Of a stretch of DNA of 64,000 nt, positions 17,541 to 25,264 are shown piece by piece (within the stretch, counting starts at the first letter, position 1; each line of letters begins with the position of its first letter). The DNA lies in the NCBI RefSeq assembly GCF_003626635.1, contig NZ_RAZT01000004.1, forward strand, positions 310,001-374,000. The letters are read 5' to 3'. This DNA comes from Micromonospora musae (GTDB lineage Bacteria; Actinomycetota; Actinomycetes; Mycobacteriales; Micromonosporaceae). The position numbers and the translations under genes were made by a program. The notes below the pieces were generated by a model. That model ran no database searches. It saw only the letters and a list, made by a program, of their open reading frames with translations, and was not told the origin of the DNA.

Positions 17541-18224
17541 TTACCGTGCCGGTGCGGTCACCGCCCCCGCGAGGTCGACGATCCGGTCGGCCCAGCGCCC
17601 CATCAGGGCCTCGTCGTGCGTGATGACCAGGACGCCCGCGTTCTGCGCGCGCTGGTAGTCGGCGATGACGGCGGCGACGTGGGCCTGGGTGGAGGCGTCG
17701 AGCATCGCCGTGGCCTCGTCGCAGAGCAGGTAGTCGGGGCGGTGCACCAGGGCACGGGCGAGGCAGGCGCGTTGCAGCTGCCCGTCGGAGACCGCGTGCG
17801 GCCGGCGGGTGAGCAGGTCGGGGGTGAGCCCGACCAGGTCGGCGAGCTCGGCGACCCGCTCGCGGACGCCCGGCTCGGGAGCCCGGACGGCGCGCAGCGG
17901 TTCGGCGATGAGGTCGGTCAGGCTCAGCCGGGGATCGGCGGCGGCACGCGGGCTCTGGAACAGGACTGCCACCCGGGTCCGCAGCCCGACCGGAACGGCG
18001 TACCGCACCCCGGTGACCGGGGTGCCGTCGATGCTGACCTGCCCGCCGTCCGGGCGGTGCAGCAGGGCGAGCACCCGGACCAGGGTCGACTTGCCGCAGC
18101 CGGACGGGCCGCGCAGCCCCACCGTCTCACCCCGCCCGACGCTCAGGGTGACGCCGTCGAGCACCACCTGACGGTCGTAGGCGACGCGCACCTCGTCGGC
18201 GAGCAGTTGCTGTGGGCTGGTCAC
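17541..18224 (-). CDS. ABC importer ATPase, DppF/NikE-like
   Basis: This 227-residue ATPase has Walker A GPSGCGKST, a Q loop in LFQSPRAAADP, a signature AVSDGQLQRA that departs from the usual LSGGQ, Walker B YLLCDEATAML and the H loop ITHDE. It is shorter than most DppF proteins and lacks the C-terminal oligopeptide domain with its Cys cluster, which its partner DppD-like ATPase has. The GTG start overlaps the upstream stop in a GTGA arrangement. It is the last gene of the importer operon. Confidence 0.9.
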   Translation of the reverse strand: MTSPQQLLADEVRVAYDRQVVLDGVTLSVGRGETVGLRGPSGCGKSTLVRVLALLHRPDGGQVSIDGTPVTGVRYAVPVGLRTRVAVLFQSPRAAADPRLSLTDLIAEPLRAVRAPEPGVRERVAELADLVGLTPDLLTRRPHAVSDGQLQRACLARALVHRPDYLLCDEATAMLDASTQAHVAAVIADYQRAQNAGVLVITHDEALMGRWADRIVDLAGAVTAPAR

Positions 18225-19222
18225 GGGGCGGCTCCGGGGAGGATCGGGTGATGGCATTCCACCGTGCCGCCGCCCGCCGATGTCGGCTCCGGCCGGCCCT
18301 CGCAGGTGTCGGTGCGTCTCGGGCACCGGGGCGCGAAGGCGCAGCCGGTCGGGAGGGCGGTCAGCATCGGCGGGTGGCCGGGTACCGGCCGGAAGGCCCG
18401 GCCCGGCAGCGCGTCGAGCAGCGCCGCCGCGTACGGGTGGGTGGGGGCGGCGAAGAACTCGCCGCCGTCCCGGTGTTCGACGACGCGGCTGGCATACATG
18501 ACGGCCACGGTGTCGGCGACCCGGCGCGCCGCCGCCAGGTCGTGCGTGATCAGCACGACGGCGGCACCCGCGTCACAACGACGGCGGAGCAGGTCCAGGG
18601 TGTGGTCGACCAGCGGGCGGTCCAGGCCGGTGGTGGGCTCGTCGGCGATCAGCAACGGCGGATCCGTGGCCAGCGCGAGGGCGGTGACCAGGCGCTGGGC
18701 CATACCGCCGGATAGCTCGTGCGGATAGCGGTCCAGGTCTGCCGGGTCGAGCCCGACGTCGGCGGCGAGCCGGTCGGCCTGCGCGCGCTCGCGTCCGTGG
18801 GCCCGCAACGTCTCTCCGAGCAGCCGCCGCCCGGTGCGGACCGGGTTCAACGCGGTGGCCGGGCTCTGCGGGACCAGCCCGATCCGGCGACCACGCACCT
18901 GCCGGGCCAGGTGGCGCTGGCCGCAGCTGACCAGGTCGACCGGCTCGGTGTCCGGCTGGTGCAGCAGCGCGCGGCCGGTGACGGTGGCGTTGTCCGGCAG
19001 CAGCCCCAGCAGGGCGTGGGCGAGCACCGACTTGCCGCAGCCCGATTCGCCGACGACGGCGAGCAGTTCGCCGGCCCGTACGGTGAGGCTGAGGTCGGTG
19101 ACGGCGTGCACGACCGCGTCGCGTAGCCGGAACCGGACCCCGAGCCGCTCGACGGAGAGCAGCGGCGACTGCTGCGAATCGGCCGGGCGGGTGGGCGTGG
19201 TGGCCGGCTGGGTGGTGGTCAC
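18221..19222 (-). CDS. ABC importer ATPase, DppD/NikD-like
   Basis: This 333-residue ATPase has Walker A GESGCGKSV, signature ELSGGMAQR, Walker B LLIADEPTTGLD and an H loop (ITHD). Its C-terminal oligopeptide-transporter domain carries the four-Cys pattern (GCAFAPRCP ... DTCEG ... VECHHP) found in Dpp/Opp ATPases. The GTG start overlaps the permease stop by four bases and opens a low-complexity Thr-rich N-terminus. It pairs with the shorter ATPase to energise the importer. Confidence 0.92.
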   Translation of the reverse strand: MTTTQPATTPTRPADSQQSPLLSVERLGVRFRLRDAVVHAVTDLSLTVRAGELLAVVGESGCGKSVLAHALLGLLPDNATVTGRALLHQPDTEPVDLVSCGQRHLARQVRGRRIGLVPQSPATALNPVRTGRRLLGETLRAHGRERAQADRLAADVGLDPADLDRYPHELSGGMAQRLVTALALATDPPLLIADEPTTGLDRPLVDHTLDLLRRRCDAGAAVVLITHDLAAARRVADTVAVMYASRVVEHRDGGEFFAAPTHPYAAALLDALPGRAFRPVPGHPPMLTALPTGCAFAPRCPRRTDTCEGRPEPTSAGGGTVECHHPILPGAAP

Positions 19223-20097
19223 AGTTGCAGCTCCGCTCTGACCCGGGGATCGAGGCGGTCGCGCCACCGGGCGGCGAGGACCGCGATGGCGAGGGTGACG
19301 ACGACGATCACCGCGCCGGGCACCAGGCTCGCCCACCAGGCGCCGGTCAGCAGCGACCCCTCACCGTCGCTGATCATGTTGCCGAGGGACGCGAGGTGCG
19401 GTGGCAGGCCGAGGCCGAGGAACGACAGCGCGGTCTCGTGCCACACCGCGTGCGGGATCATCAGCGTGGTGGCCAGCGCCAGCCGGGGCAGCACGTGCGG
19501 CAGGAGGTGGCGTACGAGCACCCTTCCCCGGCCGGCTCCGCCGCTGATCGCAGCGTCGACGAAGGTCCGGGTGCGGAGGCTCAGCAGCTCGGACCGGACG
19601 ATGCGGGCGGTGGAGAGCCAGTGGGTGAGCCCGACGGAGGCGATCACCGCGCCGAGGCTGGGCCGCAGCATGGCCACGATGAAGATGCCGAGCAGCAGGT
19701 GCGGCAGCGCGGCGATGGTGTCGACGATCCGCATCAGGACGCGATCGACGCGTCCGCCGAGCGTGCCGGCGATCCCGCCGATCAGGCCGCCGATCACGGT
19801 GGCGACCAGGGCGGCGACCGCGCCGACGAGCAGTGAGACGCGCAGGCCGTAGACCGCGCGGTGGGCCACGTCCCGGCCGAGGTCGTCGGTGCCGCCGAGG
19901 TGGCTCCAGGACGGTGCCAGCCGGGTCTGGTCCAGCGCGACGGCGCTCTGGTCGAGCGGCCAGACGATCGGGGCGAGCAGCGCGCCGCCGACGGCGACGA
20001 TGAGGACGAGCCCGGCCGTGACGACACCGGCCCGGCGGGGCCGCAACCGCGACCGCAGCGGACGGGGCAGCGCACGGCGGGCAGCGAGGTCAGCCAT
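19219..20097 (-). CDS. ABC importer permease, DppC/NikC-like
   Basis: This 292-residue membrane protein has an N-terminal helix and the large loop typical of DppC (LAPSWSHLGGTDDLGRDVAHRAVYG). Five further helices follow, along with the EAA-type coupling region (VDAAISGGAGRGRVLVRHLLPHVLP). The ATG start overlaps the preceding permease gene by eight bases. It forms the translocation channel with the DppB-like subunit. Confidence 0.92.
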   Translation of the reverse strand: MADLAARRALPRPLRSRLRPRRAGVVTAGLVLIVAVGGALLAPIVWPLDQSAVALDQTRLAPSWSHLGGTDDLGRDVAHRAVYGLRVSLLVGAVAALVATVIGGLIGGIAGTLGGRVDRVLMRIVDTIAALPHLLLGIFIVAMLRPSLGAVIASVGLTHWLSTARIVRSELLSLRTRTFVDAAISGGAGRGRVLVRHLLPHVLPRLALATTLMIPHAVWHETALSFLGLGLPPHLASLGNMISDGEGSLLTGAWWASLVPGAVIVVVTLAIAVLAARWRDRLDPRVRAELQL

Positions 20098-21103
20098 CGA
20101 GTCGCACCCTCGGGTCGGCGGCGGCGTAGGCGAGGTCGGCGGCGAGGTTCGCGGTCAACACCACCGCGGTGGTGACCAGGGTGATCGCCGCCAGCAGCGG
20201 GAAGTCGCTGCCGAGCGCGGCCTCGACCGTGACCGCGCCGAGGCCCGGCAGGGAGAAGACCGTCTCGACCAGCACCGCCCCGCCGACCAGCTCCGGCAGG
20301 TGGGTGCCGACCAGCGTGAGGAACGGCAGCAGCGCGGTACGCAGCGCGTGCCCGAAGAGCACCGTCCGTCCGGGCAGTCCGCGGGCCCGCGCCGCGAGCA
20401 CGTGGTCGTCGCGCAGGCTCTCCGCGACGGCATCGCGGACGAAGAGCAGGAACCACGGCGCCTGGGAGATCGCCAGCACCGCGACCGGCAGGATCAGGTG
20501 GTGCGCCACGTCCGACCAGGAGGTGCCGGTCGCGGTGACGTCGGTGAGCCCGCCGGCCGGAAACCAGCCGAGGGCCAGCGCGAAGACGGCTATCGCGGCC
20601 AGGCCGATCCAGAAGACCGGCATCGACTCGACCGCGTAGGCCGCGGCCCGCAACCCGCGGTCGAAGAGCCCACCCCGGCGGTACGCGGCCAGGGCGCCCA
20701 GCAGCAGGCTCGCGAGCAGGACCACCGCCAGGGTGACGCCGATCAGCAGCAGCGTCCAGCCGGCGCGGGCGGCGAGCACCGAGGTGACCGGCTCGTGCCG
20801 GCTCGTCGACCAGCCCAGGTCGCCCCGGAGGAGGTTGCCGATCCACCGCAGGTACTGCACCGGCAACGGGTCGTCGACGCCCCAGTTCGCGCGGATCTGC
20901 GCCAGGTTCTCCTCGCTGGTGGTGAACGCCGCCGCGCCCGCGTACTGCTTGGCCGGGTCGACGGGCGACGCGGCGCCGAGCGCGAACATGCCGACGCTGG
21001 TGGCGACGAGCACCGGTACGGCGACCAGGAGTCGGCGCCGGACCACCACCGCCGCCCCGGCCAGCCGGCCGGAGCGACGGCGGGGCGGGGCGGTGGTGGT
21101 CAC
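20090..21103 (-). CDS. ABC importer permease, DppB/NikB-like
   Basis: This 337-residue permease has an N-terminal helix, an extracytoplasmic loop (NWGVDDPLPVQYLRWIGNLLRGDLGWS) and five further helices. Its coupling segment is LAARARGLPGRTVLFGHALRTALLP, and a GAVLVETVFSLPGLG motif is typical of DppB. The GTG start forms a GTGA overlap with the binding-protein gene. The unbroken chain of overlaps shows that the five transporter genes are one translational unit. Confidence 0.92.
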   Translation of the reverse strand: MTTTAPPRRRSGRLAGAAVVVRRRLLVAVPVLVATSVGMFALGAASPVDPAKQYAGAAAFTTSEENLAQIRANWGVDDPLPVQYLRWIGNLLRGDLGWSTSRHEPVTSVLAARAGWTLLLIGVTLAVVLLASLLLGALAAYRRGGLFDRGLRAAAYAVESMPVFWIGLAAIAVFALALGWFPAGGLTDVTATGTSWSDVAHHLILPVAVLAISQAPWFLLFVRDAVAESLRDDHVLAARARGLPGRTVLFGHALRTALLPFLTLVGTHLPELVGGAVLVETVFSLPGLGAVTVEAALGSDFPLLAAITLVTTAVVLTANLAADLAYAAADPRVRLDG

Positions 21104-22698
21104 GACCGGGTCCAGGTGTCGATGTTCCACCAGAGGCTGTTCGCGACGCCGTGCTCGTGCGCCTCGACCCGGGGGGAGACGCCCTGGACCGAGGACTTCA
21201 GCACGTAGCTGTGCCGCAGGTAGGTCAGGAACAGCCACGGCACGTCAGCGGCGATCTGCTTCTGGAACGTCGCGTACGCGGCCTTGCGGCGGGCCGGATC
21301 GGCCTGGTCCCGCCCCTCCTGCAGGGCCTGGTCCGCCACCGGCGAGCGGTACGAGCCGGGGTTGAAGTAGCCCTGCCCGGCGAAGCGCGAGTGGTACAGC
21401 TTGTACGTGACGAAGTCCGGGTCGTACGGCGTGCCGTACCCCATCAGCAGCGCGTCGGACTTCATCCGCGGGTCGATGGCGTCCCAGGTGAGCCCCTCCG
21501 GCGCCACCTCGATGCCGACCTTCTTCGCGTCCGCGGTCACCGCCAGGGCCAGGTCCTTGCGCAGCGTGTCGCTCGCCGGGTACATGAGCGTGAAGCGGGC
21601 CGGGCGGCCGTTCTTGACGCGTACCCCGTCGGGGCCGGGCGTCCAGCCGGCGGCGTCCAGCAGCGCGGTCGCGGCCGTGGGGTCGGCGGTCGGTTTCCCG
21701 GCGATCGACGGCTCGGCGAACTCGGAGGTCGGCGGGACCGGACCGAACGCCGGGTCGCCGGAGCCACCGAGGATGCCGGCGACCATCGCGGCCCGGTCGA
21801 CGGCGAGGCTGAGCGCCCGGCGGATCGCCACGTCGGCGAGGACCGGGTTGCCCATGGGCAGCATCACGCCGCGGTAGTCGGCGGTCGGCACCTGCTCGAC
21901 CCGGTACGCGCCGTCCGGCGCGAAACCGGCGGCGAGCTTCGGCGGCAGCTCCGCCGCGTCGAACTCACCGGCCCGCATCCGCTGGGCACGGACGTTGTCG
22001 TCCTCCACGAAGGCGACCACCACCCGGTCGTTCGCCGGGCGGCCGCCGAAGTAGCGCTCGTTCGCCGTGAGCACCAACCGGTCGCCCGGCGTCCAGGACT
22101 CGACCCGGTACGGGCCGGTCCCGACGGGCTTCCGGTTGAACTCCGCCTTGTTGATGTCCTGCCCCGTGAGGAGTTTGGCCGGGACGACGCCGAGGGTGAG
22201 CCGCTGCAGGAACGGCGCGTACGGGTAGCGCAGCCGGAACACCACAGTGGCCGGGTCGGGCGCGGTGATCGACTCGACCATGTCGAGGTCGGACCGGAGC
22301 GTCGAGTCCACCTTCGGGTCCAGCACCGCCTGGTAGGTGAAGGCGACGTCGCTCGCGGTCAGCTCGCCACCGTCGTGGAAGAGCACGCCGTCGCGGAGCT
22401 TCGCGGTCACCGTGCGGCCGTCCGGGGAGACGGTCGGCAGCTCCGCGGCCAGGCCGGGGACGAGCCGGTTGCCGGCGTCCCGGGCGACGAGGCCGTCGAA
22501 GATCAGCGAGGCGCCGTCGACGCCGTAGTTGAGCACCGGGTTCAACGTGTCGGACTCGCCCGCGGTGGCGACGACCAGCGTCGCGCCGCCGGCCGAGTCC
22601 TCGGGGACCTCCGGGGTCGAACAGCCGGCCAGGGCGAGCAGACCGGCCGCCGCGGTGGTGACCACGAGGCGTCGGAGAGTCGGACGTAACCGGATCAC
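21100..22698 (-). CDS. ABC importer substrate-binding lipoprotein (SBP_bac_5 family)
   Basis: This 532-residue lipoprotein has a lipobox (LLALAGC) about 25 residues from the GTG start, which is preceded by AGGAG at ideal spacing. The mature part is a cluster C (peptide/nickel) binding protein with GVLFHDGGELTASDVAFTYQ, PVGTGPYRV and RRALSLAVDRAAMV. The ligand may be a peptide, a nickel chelate or another metallophore, and the sequence does not decide. A nickel/cobalt exporter lies 10 kb away, but I would not infer nickel import from that. A candidate operator sits about 100 bases upstream. Confidence 0.92.
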   Translation of the reverse strand: MIRLRPTLRRLVVTTAAAGLLALAGCSTPEVPEDSAGGATLVVATAGESDTLNPVLNYGVDGASLIFDGLVARDAGNRLVPGLAAELPTVSPDGRTVTAKLRDGVLFHDGGELTASDVAFTYQAVLDPKVDSTLRSDLDMVESITAPDPATVVFRLRYPYAPFLQRLTLGVVPAKLLTGQDINKAEFNRKPVGTGPYRVESWTPGDRLVLTANERYFGGRPANDRVVVAFVEDDNVRAQRMRAGEFDAAELPPKLAAGFAPDGAYRVEQVPTADYRGVMLPMGNPVLADVAIRRALSLAVDRAAMVAGILGGSGDPAFGPVPPTSEFAEPSIAGKPTADPTAATALLDAAGWTPGPDGVRVKNGRPARFTLMYPASDTLRKDLALAVTADAKKVGIEVAPEGLTWDAIDPRMKSDALLMGYGTPYDPDFVTYKLYHSRFAGQGYFNPGSYRSPVADQALQEGRDQADPARRKAAYATFQKQIAADVPWLFLTYLRHSYVLKSSVQGVSPRVEAHEHGVANSLWWNIDTWTRS

Positions 22699-22796
22699 GA
22701 AAGCTCCTGCGGGTAGGGGAGGGGACGTCGGGGGTGGTGCCGGCCGTGGCCGTGACCTGAGTGACCAGGGTGGCATAGCTGCAAACCCTTGGCAAT

Positions 22797-22814
22797 TACT
22801 GCATTTGTGCATTA
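22797..22814. promoter_or_regulatory. Imperfect palindrome upstream of the ABC importer operon
   Basis: TACTGCA-TTTG-TGCATTA: arms with one mismatch in a locally AT-rich patch about 100 bases before the binding-protein start. The size and position suit an operator for the importer operon, but the regulator is unknown. Confidence 0.35.
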
Positions 22815-23026
22815 CAGCCGGGCGGCGGATGTGTGAATGCGGCGCGGTCGTCCGTGAACGTTGAGCGGCAAGCGCGGAGGGGGCCCGCGGTGGCGCGACG
22901 ATCCGTCGGCGGCCTACGAGGTGACCGCCCCGTCGGGGCGGCCGGCGCGCGCCCGTCCGTCTCGTCGAAAATGGAGGGTCGGCAGGGGCGCGGAGCACGC
23001 ACTGACTTCCGTGCATGCCACAACGG

Positions 23027-23070
23027 GTCACCAGGTGATCCGGCCGCTCCTGGCGACGCCGCCTGGTGAC
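23027..23070. promoter_or_regulatory. Inverted repeat upstream of the OleA-like gene
   Basis: GTCACCAGG at 23027-23035 and its exact complement CCTGGTGAC at 23062-23070 are separated by 26 bases, ending 67 bases before the first gene of the operon. They could be paired regulator sites or a leader hairpin. Confidence 0.35.
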
Positions 23071-23137
23071 TCTCCTCACCGAGCGGCGAAGCGGCCGTGG
23101 CTGTACTCGGCGAGGCCACTGCACGATCATCTCCGGC

Positions 23138-24169
23138 ATGGTCCACAGCCGAAGCGCCGACGCCCCGCCAGCGACCAGGGTGGGAATAACCTCCGCCGCG
23201 GCCGCCCTGCCGGAGCGGGTGGTGACGAGCGCGGAGCTTCAGGAACAGGTCGAACGAGCCAGCGGCATCGCCCTACCGCCGAGGCTCTTCTCGCGAATGA
23301 CGGGTATCGAGACCCGGCGCATCGCCGGCCCCGACGAGCACGCCTCCACGCTCGCCGTCCGGGCCGCCCGCACCGTGTTCGACAGCGCCGCCGTCGCACC
23401 CGACGACATCGACCTGCTGATCTTCGCCTCCGCGTCCCGGGACATGGCGGAGCCCGCCACCGCGCACATCGTCCAGGCGGAGCTGGGCACCCGTGCCCAC
23501 GCTTTCGACCTGACCAACGCCTGCAACAGCTTCCTCAACGGAATCGACACGGCACGGACGTTCCTCCTGGCCGGGCGGGCGCGACGAGCCCTGGTCGTGA
23601 CCGGCGAGACGCCGACCCGGTCGATGCGGATGCGGGCGTCGAGCGCGGCGCAGGTCCGATCGTCGTTCGCCGGCTACACGTTCGGCGACGCCGGCGCGGC
23701 CGTGCTGGTCGAGCAGGTGCCGACCGGCGGCATCCTCGACGTGCAGACGGCCACCTTCTCGGAGTACTGGACGATCGGCGGGATCGACGGCGGCGGCTCC
23801 CGGCACCCGCGCGGCGACGAGCACACCTACTTCCACGGCGACGGCGGAAAGCTGCGCTCCGTCTTCGAGCGGGTCGGCCTGGACGTGCTCCGCACGGTCC
23901 ACCACCGCACCGGCTTCGACTGGTCGGACTACGAGCGGGTCCTCGTCCACCAGGTCACGCTGCCGTACTTGAACCGCTTCGTCGAGCTGGCCCGGGTGCC
24001 GGCGGAGAAGCTGATCGTCACCGTGCCCGAGCTGGGCAACGTGGCCAGTGCCACCATCGGCGTGCAGCTGGCCCGGGCCGACGAGGAGCTGCCCAGCGGG
24101 TCCCGGGTCTTCTGCCTCGGTCTGGGCGGCGGCGTCAGCATCACGACGATGGTGTGGGAGAAGTCCTGA
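23138..24169 (+). CDS. OleA-like/KAS III-type thiolase (head-to-head acyl condensation)
   Basis: This 343-residue thiolase-fold enzyme has nucleophile Cys129 in LTNACNSFLNG, the His of VLVHQVTLPYL and the Asn of ELGNVASATIG, the Cys-His-Asn set of FabH-type enzymes. Its neighbours are OleC- and OleD-type genes, which points to OleA chemistry: Claisen joining of two acyl-CoAs to a 2-alkyl-3-keto acid. The ATG (MVHSRSAD) was chosen because it leaves a normal short N-terminus before GITSAAAALPERVV, although no strong ribosome-binding site precedes it. Lipstatin-type clusters use two such proteins, and only one is present here. First gene of a five-gene operon. Confidence 0.85.
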   Translation: MVHSRSADAPPATRVGITSAAAALPERVVTSAELQEQVERASGIALPPRLFSRMTGIETRRIAGPDEHASTLAVRAARTVFDSAAVAPDDIDLLIFASASRDMAEPATAHIVQAELGTRAHAFDLTNACNSFLNGIDTARTFLLAGRARRALVVTGETPTRSMRMRASSAAQVRSSFAGYTFGDAGAAVLVEQVPTGGILDVQTATFSEYWTIGGIDGGGSRHPRGDEHTYFHGDGGKLRSVFERVGLDVLRTVHHRTGFDWSDYERVLVHQVTLPYLNRFVELARVPAEKLIVTVPELGNVASATIGVQLARADEELPSGSRVFCLGLGGGVSITTMVWEKS

Positions 24170-24172
24170 CGT

Positions 24173-25264
24173 ATGGCCCCGACCTCACCGGGGCGGCGCC
24201 GCGACCGCCGGGTCTACCTGCGGAGCCACCCCCTCCTCTTCGCCCTGCTCGCCGTCGCCCGTCGGGCGCCGGTGCTCCGCCTCGGCCGTACGGTGCTGGT
24301 CAACGGCACCGAGGCGTACCTCCAGGCGCTCACCGAGGTCGCCCTGGACCGGAGCGCGGCGGGTACGACCGGCGGGAACGCCCGCCGGCTCACCGGCGGC
24401 GAGCTCCTCTTCGACCAGGAGGACGCGGCCCACCGCCGCGCCCGACGCGAGCTCTCGCACGTCTTCAACTCCGCCGGAGTGGCACGAACCCGTCCACTCT
24501 GGGCCGACGTGCTACGGCGGCGACTCGCACCCCTCGCCACCGGCGAGACGATCGATCTGGTGGACGTCGCGGCCGAGTTGGCCGGCGTGGCGACGGTGTC
24601 GCTGCTCGGCCTGAACGCCGACCCGCATGCGGTCGCCGCCGCGGCCCGCGCCGCCGCCGCGGCGGCCGTACGCGCGGAGCTGCCGGGTCCGCGCGGGCCG
24701 GGGCGGGAACGCGCCACCCGGGCCGCCGTCGACCGGCTGGCAGGCGTGCTGGCCGGCGCCGTCGTCGACCCCGCGCTGGCGAGCATGATCGCGGTCGCGG
24801 CGGTCAACACGACGGTCGCGGCGATACCCCGCGCCGTCGCCTGGTGCGCCGACGACCGGCTCTGGTCCCACGCCGCCGACCCGGAGCTGCTGCCGACGCT
24901 CGTCGCCGAGCTGCTGCGGGTCACCGCGCCCAGCCCGGTCCTGCCGCGAGCGGTCGCGGCGCCGGGCGAGGTCGGCGGCTGCCCGGTGCGCTCCGGCGAC
25001 CGGCTGATCCTGGTCGCCCGGCACGCCGCGTACGCTCACGAGATGGGACCCGACCCCGTCGCCCCGATGACGCCGCGGATCTCACATCTGGTGTTCGGAG
25101 CGGGCACGCACAGCTGCCCCGGCGCCGGGCTCGCCCGGGCCCAGCTCGCCGACACGTTGGCCGCGCTGGCTCCGTACCGGCCGGTGGTGGTCTCCGCCCG
25201 AGCCGATCGGCGAGCCGCGCTGCCGAGCTGGGCGACCCTGCGGCTGCGGGCGGTCAGCCGATGA
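24173..25264 (+). CDS. Cytochrome P450 with degenerate I-helix
   Basis: This 363-residue protein has the P450 heme loop FGAGTHSCPGAG with thiolate Cys315 and an ExxR-type motif (ELLR) near residue 250. The I-helix region (AVAAVNTTVAAIP) lacks the usual acid-alcohol pair of AGxDT and keeps only the threonines. At 363 residues it is short for a bacterial P450, with a reduced N-terminal region. It starts three bases after the OleA-like gene and overlaps the OleC-like gene by four bases, so it belongs to the pathway. It may hydroxylate an acyl chain, or the altered I-helix may indicate peroxygenase or other non-standard chemistry. Confidence 0.85.
   Translation: MAPTSPGRRRDRRVYLRSHPLLFALLAVARRAPVLRLGRTVLVNGTEAYLQALTEVALDRSAAGTTGGNARRLTGGELLFDQEDAAHRRARRELSHVFNSAGVARTRPLWADVLRRRLAPLATGETIDLVDVAAELAGVATVSLLGLNADPHAVAAAARAAAAAAVRAELPGPRGPGRERATRAAVDRLAGVLAGAVVDPALASMIAVAAVNTTVAAIPRAVAWCADDRLWSHAADPELLPTLVAELLRVTAPSPVLPRAVAAPGEVGGCPVRSGDRLILVARHAAYAHEMGPDPVAPMTPRISHLVFGAGTHSCPGAGLARAQLADTLAALAPYRPVVVSARADRRAALPSWATLRLRAVSR

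Larger units (their letters stand above)
22699..23137. other. 439-base divergent intergenic region before the natural-product operon
   Basis: This region separates the ABC importer (minus) from the beta-lactone-type operon (plus). It contains an AT-rich imperfect palindrome near the importer and a 9-bp inverted repeat near the operon, both listed separately. The rest is GC-rich without a credible gene. Confidence 0.4.

Noticed and set aside
17541..22698. The ABC importer as a dedicated nickel importer, given the NicO gene nearby
   Set aside because: The nickel and copper blocks lie several kb away on separate units, and the binding protein has no diagnostic metal-ligand residues that I can identify; peptide import is as likely.
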